Part shown: positions 1-8,724 of the stretch, piece after piece
How positions within the stretch are numbered: the stretch's first letter is position 1
How the letters are laid out: the number at the start of each line of letters is the position of its first letter
Assembly: GCF_022690765.1 (NCBI RefSeq)
Contig: NZ_JALCZA010000011.1
Location: 1-64,000, forward strand
DNA length: 64,000 nucleotides
Direction of reading: 5' to 3'
Source of the DNA: Anaeromyxobacter oryzisoli
GTDB lineage: Bacteria; Myxococcota; Myxococcia; Myxococcales; Anaeromyxobacteraceae
Position numbers and translations under genes: made by a program
The notes under the pieces: model-generated
Seen by the model: only the letters and a program-made list of their open reading frames with translations
What the model was told of the DNA's origin: nothing
Databases searched by the model: none

Positions 1-1
1 C

Positions 2-289
2 CGCGAAAGGAGCGCGATCCAACACTCACCGTGAAGCCATCGGCCGCCTCGCGAACGGACGGTAGCGCGACGTGCGATTCGAGGCCACGGCGCCGGCCAA
101 GGCTCGTTGCGCTCTCGGTGAAACGCGAGCCTCTTCGGGGCCGATCTTGCGCAGACGGTTTCCATGGCATCGTGACGCCCCGGCCTTTCCATCTTCCTGA
201 GCCCGGACCGCTCGTCATTCAGGGCCGTTCGCCTGCAAGGCCCCTCCTCGACCGGGCCTGCTCTCTGCCCGAGATGTGTTGAATCCTGA
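2..289 (+). repeat. 288-bp dispersed repeat, copy A
   Basis: This stretch matches 2412-2699 along its whole length in the same orientation, with scattered substitutions and no visible net indel. Shared blocks include CACCGTGAAGCCATCGGCC and CTCTTCGGGGCCGATCTTGC. It has no convincing coding sequence. It may start before the window. Confidence 0.85.
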
Positions 290-290
290 G

Positions 291-373
291 GGCGCAGCCC
301 CCGTGTAACCTGGCTAAACGAGGGCGCGAGGCGCGACACCGAAGGTGTTCGCGGATCGCGAACCCTCGTTTAG
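291..373 (+). repeat. Palindromic REP-like element, copy 1
   Basis: A GCAGCCCCCGTGTAA leader is followed by an imperfect 60-bp palindrome (314-373) with perfect 11-bp outer arms, CTAAACGAGGG and CCCTCGTTTAG. An almost identical element lies inverted at 8640-8724. The right arm supplies the TAA stop of the small minus-strand gene at 370-606. The folding suggests a REP/BIME-type sequence or a bidirectional terminator. Confidence 0.8.
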
Positions 374-606
374 CTCGCGCGGGCGCGGAGGCGCTCCGCG
401 AGGCCAGCGGTCGTCATCCTCGGCCAGGCAGCCGGCGCGGGGCGCACGGCCTCCGCGATCGCCTCCACGGCCCGGACCAGCCCCCGCCCGGCCGCGGCGA
501 GCAGCACGACGGGGATGAGGAAGATGCCGAACAACGGGACGACGATCGCGAGGACGGCTACGAGGGACATCGCGGCGGCGGCCTGGGCTCCAGTGGTCTG
601 CTGCAT
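370..606 (-). CDS. Small hydrophobic membrane protein, unknown
   Basis: This is a 78-residue protein with one or two hydrophobic segments in its N-terminal half (alanine, valine, leucine and isoleucine rich) and an alanine/arginine-rich C-terminal tail. The ATG at 606 was chosen over the upstream start at 633 because GGAGGT lies five bases before it. The stop codon falls inside the 60-bp palindrome. I recognise no family. The good ribosome-binding site and the membrane segment support a real gene, but in this GC-rich DNA a chance frame cannot be excluded. Confidence 0.5.
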   Translation of the reverse strand: MQQTTGAQAAAAMSLVAVLAIVVPLFGIFLIPVVLLAAAGRGLVRAVEAIAEAVRPAPAAWPRMTTAGLAERLRARAS

Positions 607-1013
607 TGTGGACCTCCAAGGTTGGGAATCCACGATGCGCGCGTCCCCGGCGCGGGGAGAGACGCAAGAACGGATGGTCCATCAGCCATCGTTATGCTTG
701 CGCTCTCTGCCATCACCGGATGAAGGGGGCTGGGTACACAACGACCCACGAGCGCAGGCGTGTCTGGAAGGCGCTGAGGGGCCGCGGGTGCGAGCGCGCC
801 TGCACGGCAAGCGTGGGGCTGGCTCGAGAAGGATGTGGAGGCCGGGGCGCCGCCCGCGGACGGGAACCGGAGTGACAAGATCGGCCCCGAAACAGCCCGT
901 GCTTCACCGGCTTGATGAGGCGCCCGCCGCGACTCTCGCCCGCCACCGTCGCGGGTGCGACGGGGAAGCGCCGCACGTGTCACCGTCGGCCGCGAGCCGG
1001 AGCGGCTATCCGC
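607..1013. other. Intergenic, with a partial inverted copy of the 288-bp repeat
   Basis: No gene is supported here. About 815-906 matches the reverse complement of the middle of the 288-bp repeat: the blocks GGCCGGGGCGCCGC and AAGATCGGCCCCGAA are in the right order and spacing. The rest shows nothing recognisable. Confidence 0.6.
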
Positions 1014-2192
1014 TCACCCCGAGCGCTTCTTCTTCACTGCGCGCGGTGGCTGCGGCTCCGTTCGCGCGACAGGTGCGGAGTCGATGAGCCCACCGTTCGA
1101 CCGCCGCCTGAACCGGTCCATCAAGGCGTCCCCGAAGACCTTCCGAGCGGCGAGCTGGTTGTGAAAGAAACAGAGGAGGTAGATGTTCTCGACCGTGGGC
1201 GGGCCGCCCAGGGCCTCGGCCTCGCGGTGTTCGAACTCGAGTTGGTAGGTCGAGCCGCAGATGCCGCCGGAGTCGAGGGGGTACTGGCAGCGGCCGCCGT
1301 CGCGGAGCCAGACCTGGCGCTTCACCTCGGCGGAGAGGTGCTCCGGTTTCGAGGGGCGGCGCTTCGCGAGCGGCTTCTGCACGAGCCCCCTCCGCTTGGC
1401 GCTCCGGGCGAGGAGGAGGTCGAGGCCGACCTCGAGGATCTCCTCCGTGGTGGCACCGAAATGCGAATGGGAGAGCGCATCCCGCGCAGCGTCGAGCTTC
1501 TCGAGAAAGCGGCGGGAGACGTTGAAATGAAGGTGCCGGAGGTCGGCGCTGAGCGGCTCGATGGATGTGCCACGGGGCTCGCGGGAAGATGGGGCTTGCG
1601 CCGCAGCGCGCGGAGAGTTGGCATCGACAGGGTTTTCCGGCGAACCTCGCGCCTCGAGCAGCTCGAACGGCGCCGCCGTGACGACGTTCGGAGCTGCGAT
1701 CGCGAGCGCCCCGCCCGGGCTCGCCGCCGCCGCGATCTCGAGACCCGGAACGACCTCCTCCGTGGCCGGGGCGCGCACCGCCGTCACGATCTCGCGATGC
1801 GGCGGTTTCTCGACCGGCTTGATCTCGGCTGCAACCTCCGCCGCCTCGTGCTTCGAGCGGTGGAAGAACCGCGGCAGCACCTCCGCCCGGTTCTCGGGCG
1901 AGATCACCTTCGCCAGCTCCGCGATGCTCGAGATGCAAAGTCGCCCATCGCGCAACGGCTCGATCACCTCGGGGAACCGCTGCACCAGCTCGGCCGCGGT
2001 CTTCCGGTAGAACGCCGCCCCCTTCGAAAGCCCGAGCTCGCGATGGAGGAACCAGAACAGGCTCGAGTAGCCGAGCTCGACCCAGAGCCGCCGGCGATCG
2101 AAATCGGCGAGCGCGACGAGAAAATCGGCCATGCAGTCGTGCTCGCGGCGGAGGAGCTCGGAGAGCCGGGCGGAGAGATCGCGTGCGTTCAT
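1014..2192 (-). CDS. HNH endonuclease family protein
   Basis: This 392-residue protein has a helical N-terminal part (about 1-120), a low-complexity alanine/proline linker (about 125-210) and a C-terminal HNH nuclease domain (about 290-375). The domain contains RDGGRCQYP, then EFEHREAEALGG, then ENIYLLCFFHN, giving the H-N-H pattern. The protein resembles the solitary HNH proteins common in myxobacteria and actinobacteria, whose substrates are mostly unknown. It has no methylase, specificity subunit or integrase beside it. It sits between two direct copies of a 288-bp repeat, which raises the possibility of mobility. The start has no strong ribosome-binding site, so the N-terminus is uncertain. 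Confidence 0.8.
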   Translation of the reverse strand: MNARDLSARLSELLRREHDCMADFLVALADFDRRRLWVELGYSSLFWFLHRELGLSKGAAFYRKTAAELVQRFPEVIEPLRDGRLCISSIAELAKVISPENRAEVLPRFFHRSKHEAAEVAAEIKPVEKPPHREIVTAVRAPATEEVVPGLEIAAAASPGGALAIAAPNVVTAAPFELLEARGSPENPVDANSPRAAAQAPSSREPRGTSIEPLSADLRHLHFNVSRRFLEKLDAARDALSHSHFGATTEEILEVGLDLLLARSAKRRGLVQKPLAKRRPSKPEHLSAEVKRQVWLRDGGRCQYPLDSGGICGSTYQLEFEHREAEALGGPPTVENIYLLCFFHNQLAARKVFGDALMDRFRRRSNGGLIDSAPVARTEPQPPRAVKKKRSG

Positions 2193-2411
2193 GAGCGGAT
2201 CGTCTCACGGGAATTCGCGGCCTCCGCAGACGCACGCAATTGCGCCCTGGCGCGAGAACGGGAACCCGCCTTCGCGCCTCGGCCCCGCAAGGACTCCCGG
2301 CGCACGGCGCCCCCGCGGCGCTGCGAGAGAGGCCTCTTCGGACCACCTGGACTCGCGAAGCGTCACCGACCGGAAAACGCGTCAATCGCTGAGTGGTGAA
2401 ATCGGGGTTCC

Positions 2412-2699
2412 TGCGAAAGGACTGCGCCCCAATGCTCACCGTGAAGCCATCGGCCGCCTCGCGAACGAGCGGCAGCGCGACGGGGGACTCAGGCCATGGT
2501 GCCGGCGGAAGCTCGCAGCGCTATCGGTGAAACGCGGGCCTCTTCGGGGCCGATCTTGCGCAGACGATTCCCACGCACTGCGGCGCCCCGGCCTTTTCAT
2601 CTTCCCGAGCCCAGACCGTTCGTCGTTCAGGGCCGTTCGCCTGCAAGGTCCCTCCTCGACCGGGACTGCTCTTTGCGCGAGGACATGATGGATCCTGAA
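2412..2699 (+). repeat. 288-bp dispersed repeat, copy B
   Basis: This is the second full-length copy of the repeat at 2-289, in the same orientation. It fills most of the 570-bp gap between the HNH gene and cydB. The remainder of that gap (2193-2411 and 2700-2762) shows no gene or clear signal. Confidence 0.85.
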
Positions 2700-2762
2700 G
2701 CCTGGAAGGCACCTTGAGCATGGGCAGGTCCCGCGCTGGCAAGCAGCATGTGCCACAGCGTT

Positions 2763-3824
2763 TCAATACGAGTGGGTTCCATCATGGGGCTCACGCTGGC
2801 CGCTCGACGCCTGCACCAGGGCCGGCGCGGCCACGACCTTCCCGCGGAACAGCCGGTACACGAAGATCGAGTAGGCGAGCACGAGCGGGACGCCGAGGGC
2901 GGCGATGACGAGCATCGCCCCAAGCGCCCGGGGCGAGGACGACGCGTTGTAGGCCGTCAGGCTGTTCGCGAGGTCGAGCGACGAGGGCACGATCACGGGG
3001 AAGGCCGACACCGCCGTGACGAGGATCATCCCGGCGAGGGTGACCGAGGACGCCACGAACGCCGCGCCGGCCCGCCCGCGCCGCGAGAGGACGGGGACGG
3101 CGAAGAGGGCGACGAGGGTCACGACGGCGAGCGCGAGCCAGAGCGGGTCCCCGACCTTCCGGAACAGGAACGGGGACGTCGCCCAGGTGGCGACCGTCGC
3201 GGCCGCGTAGAGCGCGGCGAACGCGCCCCAGAGCGGCGTCACCCAGCGCGCCAGGCGGGCCTCGAGGGCGCCGGTGGTCTTCAGGCGGAGGTAGAGCGCC
3301 CCGTGCATCGTGAACATGGCGAGGGAGAGGACGCCGACGAGGAGCGCGTACGGGTTCAGGAGGCCGAGGAAGTGTCCCGCCCACTCGTGCTCGGCGGTCA
3401 CGGGCACCCCGCGCAGCACGTTCCCCACCGCCACCCCGAAGAGGACGGCCGGGAGGAGGCTGCCGAGGCCGAAGGCGAGGTCGAAGCCACGCCGCCACGC
3501 CGGCCCGTCGCCGAGGAGCCGGAACTCCATCGCCACCGCGCGGCCGATGAGCGCGACGAGCACGAGCATCAGCGCGAGGTAGAAGCCGCTGAACACCGTG
3601 GCGTAGACCACCGGGAAGGCCGCGAAGAGCGCGCCCCCGCCGGTGAGGAGCCACACCTCGTTGCCGTCCCAGAACGGCCCGATGGCCTGGAGGTGGACGC
3701 GCCGCTCCCCCTCGTCCCGCGCGAGCAGGGAGAGGACGCCGACGCCGAGGTCGAAGCCGTCGAGGACGGCGTACCCGGCGAAGAGGACGGCGACGAGGGC
3801 GAACCAGATCGTGTCGAGAGCCAT
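2763..3824 (-). CDS. cydB: Cytochrome bd ubiquinol oxidase subunit II
   Basis: This 353-residue polytopic membrane protein is subunit II of the bd-type quinol oxidase, which partners CydA in reducing oxygen to water at the cytoplasmic membrane. The N-terminus has the CydB signature: YAVLDGFDLGVG in helix 1, followed by GPFWDGNEVWLLTGGGALFAAFP. Length and helix pattern are normal for the family. It starts 13 bp after the cydA stop, so the two are one transcript. No cydX-like ORF is visible after it. The C-terminal tail ends in a short polar stretch that looks poorly conserved. Confidence 0.95.
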   Translation of the reverse strand: MALDTIWFALVAVLFAGYAVLDGFDLGVGVLSLLARDEGERRVHLQAIGPFWDGNEVWLLTGGGALFAAFPVVYATVFSGFYLALMLVLVALIGRAVAMEFRLLGDGPAWRRGFDLAFGLGSLLPAVLFGVAVGNVLRGVPVTAEHEWAGHFLGLLNPYALLVGVLSLAMFTMHGALYLRLKTTGALEARLARWVTPLWGAFAALYAAATVATWATSPFLFRKVGDPLWLALAVVTLVALFAVPVLSRRGRAGAAFVASSVTLAGMILVTAVSAFPVIVPSSLDLANSLTAYNASSSPRALGAMLVIAALGVPLVLAYSIFVYRLFRGKVVAAPALVQASSGQREPHDGTHSY

Positions 3825-3837
3825 GGCGGTCTCCTGG

Positions 3838-5178
3838 CTAGGCGGCGGCGCGGGCGGCGGGCTCGACGTCCACGGCCGGGGCGATCCGCGCCTTGCGGAT
3901 CATGAGGGTGAGCCAGAGCGCGAAGAGCCCGAGGTAGACGAGCCCGAAGAGCCCCAGCGAGAAGGCGATCTCGGCCGCGGACACCGCGGGCGAGTGCGCC
4001 TGGCCGGTCCGGAGCAGGCCGTAGACGATCCAGGGCTGCCGGCCCACCTCGGCCGCGACCCACCCGAGCTCGCACGCGGCGAGCGGGAGCGGCATGGACC
4101 AGAGCAGGAGGCGGAGCGTGCGGCGATCCTCGAAGAGCTTGCCGCGGTAGAGCTGCCACGCGGCCCACGCCATGAGGGCGATGAACCACCCGCCGAGCGC
4201 CACCATGTTGTGGAACGAGACGAAGGTGAGCCAGAGCGGCGGCCGGTTTTCGGGCGCGAACTGGTCGATCCCCTGGACGTGCGCGCTCGCGTCGCCGAAC
4301 GCCATCCAGGAGAGCAGGCCCGGGATCTCGACCTTCGCGCGGAGGGTCGGCGGGTCCGAGAACGGCACCGCGAACAGGACCAGCGGCGCGCCCGACTGGC
4401 TGGTGTAGAGCCCCTCGATGGCCGCGAACTTCTCCGGCTGCGTGCGGGCGACCTGCTGCGCGTGGAGGTGGCCGGAGGGCATCGCCTCGAGGCAGGAGAC
4501 GACGAGCCCCCACGCCACCGCGAGCTTCAGCGCCTTGCGCGCGAAGGGCGCGCGCGGGTCCCGGAGCAGGTGCCACGCCGAGACGCCCGCCATGATGAAC
4601 GCGCCCACCACCAGGGCGGCGATCACGGTGTGGGCGTACCGCGGGAGCGTGGAGGGGTTCAGCGCGGCGGCCCAGAAGTCGGTGAGCTCGGCGCGGCCGT
4701 TCCGGACCACGTACCCGGCCGGCGTCTGCTGCCAGGAGTTGGCGATGATGATCCAGAGCGCGGAGAGGGTCGCGCCGACCGCGACCATCAGCGCCGAGAA
4801 CCAGTGCAGCCGCCTCGAGACGCGCCCTCGGCCCCAGAGGTAGACGCCGAGGAAGGTGGACTCGAGGAAGAACGCGAAGAGCCCCTCGGCGGCGAGCGGC
4901 GCGCCGAAGACGTCGCCCACGAACCTCGAATAGGCGGACCAGTTCGTCCCGAACTGGAACTCCATCACGATGCCGGTCGCCACGCCGACGGCGAAGGTGA
5001 CGGCGAAGAGCTTGCCGAAGAGCTTCCCCACCGCCTCGTAGGCGGCGTCCTGCCGCTTCCAGGCGAACCACTCGGCGATGACGAGCAGCCACCCCAGGCC
5101 GATGGAGATCGGCGGGAACAGGTAGTGGAACCCGGCCGTGACGGCGAACTGCACCCGGGCGAGCGTCAAGGCGTCCAT
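3838..5178 (-). CDS. cydA: Cytochrome bd ubiquinol oxidase subunit I
   Basis: This 446-residue haem-bearing subunit of quinol oxidase bd oxidises quinol and reduces oxygen. The N-terminus carries the conserved FHYLFPPISIG with a haem-ligand histidine at residue 18. WQQTPAG and GWVAAEVGRQPW follow; the latter is the conserved Q-loop-side signature. The protein is short, without the long Q-loop insertion of E. coli CydA, as in CioA-type enzymes. The ATG at 5178 was preferred to the one at 5223 because GAGGAGAG lies just before it and the protein then begins like family members. A sigma-54 promoter lies about 85 bp upstream, after the NtrC-type regulator, which suggests two-component control of this oxidase. 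Confidence 0.95.
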   Translation of the reverse strand: MDALTLARVQFAVTAGFHYLFPPISIGLGWLLVIAEWFAWKRQDAAYEAVGKLFGKLFAVTFAVGVATGIVMEFQFGTNWSAYSRFVGDVFGAPLAAEGLFAFFLESTFLGVYLWGRGRVSRRLHWFSALMVAVGATLSALWIIIANSWQQTPAGYVVRNGRAELTDFWAAALNPSTLPRYAHTVIAALVVGAFIMAGVSAWHLLRDPRAPFARKALKLAVAWGLVVSCLEAMPSGHLHAQQVARTQPEKFAAIEGLYTSQSGAPLVLFAVPFSDPPTLRAKVEIPGLLSWMAFGDASAHVQGIDQFAPENRPPLWLTFVSFHNMVALGGWFIALMAWAAWQLYRGKLFEDRRTLRLLLWSMPLPLAACELGWVAAEVGRQPWIVYGLLRTGQAHSPAVSAAEIAFSLGLFGLVYLGLFALWLTLMIRKARIAPAVDVEPAARAAA

Positions 5179-5261
5179 GGCCCTCTCCTCGTGAGGGCGG
5201 TGCCGCGCGGTCGCGTCCATCATGGACGCGGCGGCGGCCTCGCGCCCCCGCGGGGCCAGTC

Positions 5262-5277
5262 AGCAACCGCGGTGCCA
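5262..5277 (-). promoter_or_regulatory. Sigma-54 (-24/-12) promoter for cydAB
   Basis: Read on the minus strand, the sequence is TGGCACCGCGGTTGCT. It matches the RpoN consensus TGGCAC-N5-TTGC(A/T) at every fixed position with correct spacing. It lies 84-99 bp before the cydA start, in the gap after the sigma-54 activator gene. The predicted transcript would start near 5250. Confidence 0.85.
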
Positions 5278-5370
5278 CGCGCGAACCCCGCGGAATGGAA
5301 GGGCTCGCGGGAGAGGGGAGGTGGGGGGTGGGGCGATCTTGCCGGCGGGCGGTGGGATCGTCTTGTACGT

Positions 5371-6828
5371 TCACCCGTCGTTCAGGTCGTCGTCCGGGGC
5401 GGGGTCCGGACCTGGCCCGGGGCGCAGCGGGCCGACCAGGCCGTGGCGCTGGATCTTCGCGAACAGCGTCCGGCGGTCGATGCCGAGGAGCCGGGCCGCC
5501 ATCGAGCGGTTCCACCCGGTCATCGCCAGCACGCGCTCGATGTGGGCCTTCTCGACCTCGGCGAGGGACAGGCCGGCGACGCCCTCGGTCGCCGCCGCGC
5601 CGTCCTCGCGCGCGGGCGCCGCGGCCGCGACCGGCTGCCGGACGGCGGGGGGCAGGTCGGCGACGTCGATGCGCCGCCCGCGGGCCGACACGAAGGCGCG
5701 CTCCACCGCGTTCCGCAGCTCGCGCACGTTGCCGGGCCAGCGGTACGCCGCGAGCGCCTTCAGCGCCGCCTCGGTGAACCCCAGCGCGGGAGCGCCCTGC
5801 GCCAGGGCGATCTCGACGAGCAGGTGCTCGGCGAGGGGCGGCACGTCCTCCGGCCGCGCCGCGAGCGGCGGCATCTCCACCCGGAGCACGTTCAGTCGGT
5901 AGAAGAGGTCCTCGCGGAACGCGCCCCGCCTCACCATCGCCTCGAGGTCGCGGTTCGCCGCCGCCACCACCCGCAGGTCCACCTTCACCGGCCGCACGCT
6001 GCCGACCGGCGTCACCTCGCCCTCCTGCAGCACGCGGAGGAGCTTCGCCTGCTGCGCGAGCGGGATCTCCGCCACCTCGTCCAGGAAGAGGGTGCCGCCC
6101 GAGGACTGCTCCACGAACCCGGGCTGCGCCTCGGTGGCGCCGGTGAAGGCCCCCTTGCGGTGGCCGAACAGGGCGCTCTCGAAGAGCGGCTCGGGGATGG
6201 CGGCGCAGTTCACGGGGACGAACGGGCCGGCGGCGCGGGGGCCGCCGAAGTGGACGGCGCGCGCGGCGAGCTCCTTCCCGGTGCCGGACGGGCCCGTCAC
6301 GAGCACGGTCGCGGTCACGCTCGCCGCGTCCCGGAGCGCGCGGCGCACCTCGCCCAGGGCGGCGCTCGTCCCGATGAGCCGGTCCGCCGAGAAGGGACCC
6401 TGGGCGGCCCGCCGGAGCCCCTCGACCTCGCGGCGCAGCTCCAGCTCGCGGGCCGCGTTGCGCAGCACCGCCGCCACCGTCTCCACCTTGAACGGCTTCA
6501 CCACGTAGCTGTACGCGCCCGCCTGCATCGCCTCGACGGCGTCGTCCACGCTCCCGAAGGCGGTCATGAGGACGACCTTCGCCGCCGGGTGGCGCGCCCG
6601 GAGCTCGGCGAGGAGCGTCCGCCCGTCCATCCCGGGCATGCGCACGTCGGAGAGGACCACGTCGGCGGGGGCCGCCTCGAGGAGCTGGAGCGCGGCCGCG
6701 CCGCCGCCCGCGCCGCGCACGGCGTAGCCGATCCGGTCGAGGTGCCGGGTGAGGATGTCGAGGAGGCGCGGGTCGTCCTCGACGACGAGCACGCGCAGCG
6801 CCCCCGCCGCCTCGCCGGGCCCGCTCAC
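5371..6828 (-). CDS. NtrC-family sigma-54-dependent response regulator
   Basis: This 485-residue regulator has three parts. The receiver domain (about 10-125) has phosphoacceptor D61 in LSDVRMPG and the conserved lysine in KPF. The AAA+ domain (about 150-385) has Walker A GPSGTGKE, the sigma-54-contacting GAFTGA loop and GGTLFLDEV as Walker B. The C-terminal Fis-type helix-turn-helix includes NRSMAARLLGIDRRTLFAKI. The GTG start overlaps the kinase stop in a GTGA junction, so kinase and regulator are translationally coupled. The next genes downstream are cydAB, with a sigma-54 promoter between, so cydAB is the obvious target. That target is inferred from position, not shown. Confidence 0.95.
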   Translation of the reverse strand: MSGPGEAAGALRVLVVEDDPRLLDILTRHLDRIGYAVRGAGGGAAALQLLEAAPADVVLSDVRMPGMDGRTLLAELRARHPAAKVVLMTAFGSVDDAVEAMQAGAYSYVVKPFKVETVAAVLRNAARELELRREVEGLRRAAQGPFSADRLIGTSAALGEVRRALRDAASVTATVLVTGPSGTGKELAARAVHFGGPRAAGPFVPVNCAAIPEPLFESALFGHRKGAFTGATEAQPGFVEQSSGGTLFLDEVAEIPLAQQAKLLRVLQEGEVTPVGSVRPVKVDLRVVAAANRDLEAMVRRGAFREDLFYRLNVLRVEMPPLAARPEDVPPLAEHLLVEIALAQGAPALGFTEAALKALAAYRWPGNVRELRNAVERAFVSARGRRIDVADLPPAVRQPVAAAAPAREDGAAATEGVAGLSLAEVEKAHIERVLAMTGWNRSMAARLLGIDRRTLFAKIQRHGLVGPLRPGPGPDPAPDDDLNDG

Positions 6829-8630
6829 GCGACCTCCGCGGCGGCCGGGAGCTGCACCACGAACGCGGCCCCGCCCAGCGGGCCGTCGCCCACCCGCAGA
6901 TCGCCGCCGTGCTCGGCGACGATCCGCGCGCAGACGGCGAGGCCGAGGCCGGTGCCCTCCGCGCGCGTGGTGAAGAACGGGTCGAAGATCCGCTCGCGCA
7001 GCGCGGGCGGGACGCCCGGCCCGTCGTCGTAAACCTCCATGCGGACCATGCGTTCGCCCTCCTGCTCGATCGTCTGCGCGCGGACGCCGATGCGGCCCCC
7101 CTCCGCCACCGCCTGCGCGGCGTTGACGAGTAGGTTCAGGAGCACCTGGTGCAGCCCGTCCGGATCGGCGTCCACCGCGGGCAGGTCGACGGGGAGCTCG
7201 GCCTCGAGGCGCACCCGCCTGCGATCGAGCGTGATGCGCAGGAGCGAGCGCACGCGGTCGAGCGCGCCCGCGAGCGGGACCGCGATCCGGCCGGTCCGGC
7301 CGCCGCGGGCGAAGGAGAGCAGGTCGCGGACGAGCCGGCTGATCCGCTCGGTCTCGGCCACGATCCCCTCGAGCTTGCCGCGCGCGTCCGGCGCCGCGTC
7401 GGGGAGGAGGTACTCGGCGGTGGCGCTGATGACGTTGAGCGGCGTGCCGATCTCGTGGGCGAGCCCCGCCGCGAGGCTGCCGACCATCGCGAGCTTCTCG
7501 GAGCGGACGAGCTGTCGATCCAGCCGGGCCTGCGCCGACACGTCACGGGCGACCAGGGCGACGCCGCTCGGGCTCCCCGCGCCGCCCAGCACCGCGGCCG
7601 AGACGTCCACCGGCACGGGCTCGCCGCGGGCGTCGTGCCACTCCAGGCGCACGCCGCGCACCGGGCGGCCGCGCGCGGCGCGCTCGAGCAGCCGCGCGAG
7701 CGGCTCGGCCGGCGCCACCCGCGCGAGCGGCTGGCCCACCATCTCGGCCGCGGCGCGCCCGAGGAGCTGCTCGGCGCCGCGGTTCCAGCTCGTGACCTTC
7801 CCGTCGAGATCGACGGCGACGATCGCGTCCGCGGCCTCGCGGCTGATGTGGGCGAGGAGCTGCTCCTGCCGGAGCACGCGCCCGCGGAGCTGATGGAGCG
7901 CCGAGAGATCCTCGATCGCGCAGGTGCGCCCCACGAGCTCGCCCGCCTCGCCGCGGAGGGCGACCGCGGTGATCGCGACCGGCACCAGTCGCCCGTCGCG
8001 CGCCCTGCGGACCGTCTCGAGGCGCGGCGCGCGCCCCTCGGCCACGACCCGCGCCGCGAGCGCGCGCTCCTCGTCGGCGCGGTCCTCGGGGATCAGCAGC
8101 GCGACCCTGCGCCCCAGCACCTCCTCGACGGTCCAGCCGAGCATCGCCGCCGCGCCGGGGCTCCACGAGACGATCCGCTCCTCGCGATCGACGACCAGGT
8201 GCGCGGTGCTCCCCGCCTCCGCGGGCGCGCGGCCGGCGAGGTCGGGGACGAGCGCGTTCAGGCGCAGGAAGGTCTCCGCGACCCAGGCGAGCCGCCCCGA
8301 GGCGTCCTCCACCGGGACGGCCCGGACGCGCCACGCCTCCGGCCGCTCGCCGGGGCGGCCGCGCTCGCGCACGCCCTCCTGCGCCTCGCCGGTGCGGAAC
8401 ACGAGGAGGGGCAGGCAATCCGCGCAGCGCTGCGACCGGTGCCACAGGGCCGCGAAGCAGTGATCGGCCCCGCAGGAGAGCTCGGAGGCCTGCTCGCGGA
8501 CGAACGCGTTCGCGAGCTGCACCCGGAGCTCGCGGTCCACCAGCGTGATCCCGATGCCCAGCGCGGCGAGCGCGTCGCCGAGGGGCGCGAGGTCCGAGGG
8601 GGAGGCGATGCGGAGCGAGGAGGCCGTCAC
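6825..8630 (-). CDS. PAS-domain sensor histidine kinase
   Basis: This 601-residue kinase has no obvious transmembrane segment. It has a PAS-like domain at about 15-135, two further PAS domains at about 140-260 and 265-385, then HisKA with the H-box LAHEIGTPLNVI and an ATPase domain (N-box NLLVNAAQA, G-boxes DDGPGVPP and GTGLGLAV). The first PAS region has a cysteine cluster (SCGADHCF, then CADC) that could bind a metal or sense redox state. It is probably the partner of the downstream sigma-54 activator and so may tune cytochrome bd expression to redox conditions. The GTG start has no strong ribosome-binding site. The 60-bp palindrome begins nine bases upstream of it. Confidence 0.92.
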   Translation of the reverse strand: MTASSLRIASPSDLAPLGDALAALGIGITLVDRELRVQLANAFVREQASELSCGADHCFAALWHRSQRCADCLPLLVFRTGEAQEGVRERGRPGERPEAWRVRAVPVEDASGRLAWVAETFLRLNALVPDLAGRAPAEAGSTAHLVVDREERIVSWSPGAAAMLGWTVEEVLGRRVALLIPEDRADEERALAARVVAEGRAPRLETVRRARDGRLVPVAITAVALRGEAGELVGRTCAIEDLSALHQLRGRVLRQEQLLAHISREAADAIVAVDLDGKVTSWNRGAEQLLGRAAAEMVGQPLARVAPAEPLARLLERAARGRPVRGVRLEWHDARGEPVPVDVSAAVLGGAGSPSGVALVARDVSAQARLDRQLVRSEKLAMVGSLAAGLAHEIGTPLNVISATAEYLLPDAAPDARGKLEGIVAETERISRLVRDLLSFARGGRTGRIAVPLAGALDRVRSLLRITLDRRRVRLEAELPVDLPAVDADPDGLHQVLLNLLVNAAQAVAEGGRIGVRAQTIEQEGERMVRMEVYDDGPGVPPALRERIFDPFFTTRAEGTGLGLAVCARIVAEHGGDLRVGDGPLGGAAFVVQLPAAAEVA

Positions 8631-8639
8631 CTGGCGACT

Positions 8640-8724
8640 CTAAACGAGGGTTCGCGATTCGCGAACACCTTCGGTGTCGCGCCTCGCGCCCTCGTTTAGC
8701 CATTTTACACGGGGGCTGCGCCCC
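8640..8724 (-). repeat. Palindromic REP-like element, copy 2 (inverted)
   Basis: This is the reverse complement of the element at 291-373, with only a few differences over about 84 bp. Perfect 11-bp arms (8640-8650 and 8689-8699) enclose a second inner palindrome with a TTC loop. It lies immediately upstream of the kinase gene and runs straight into the hairpin array. Confidence 0.8.
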
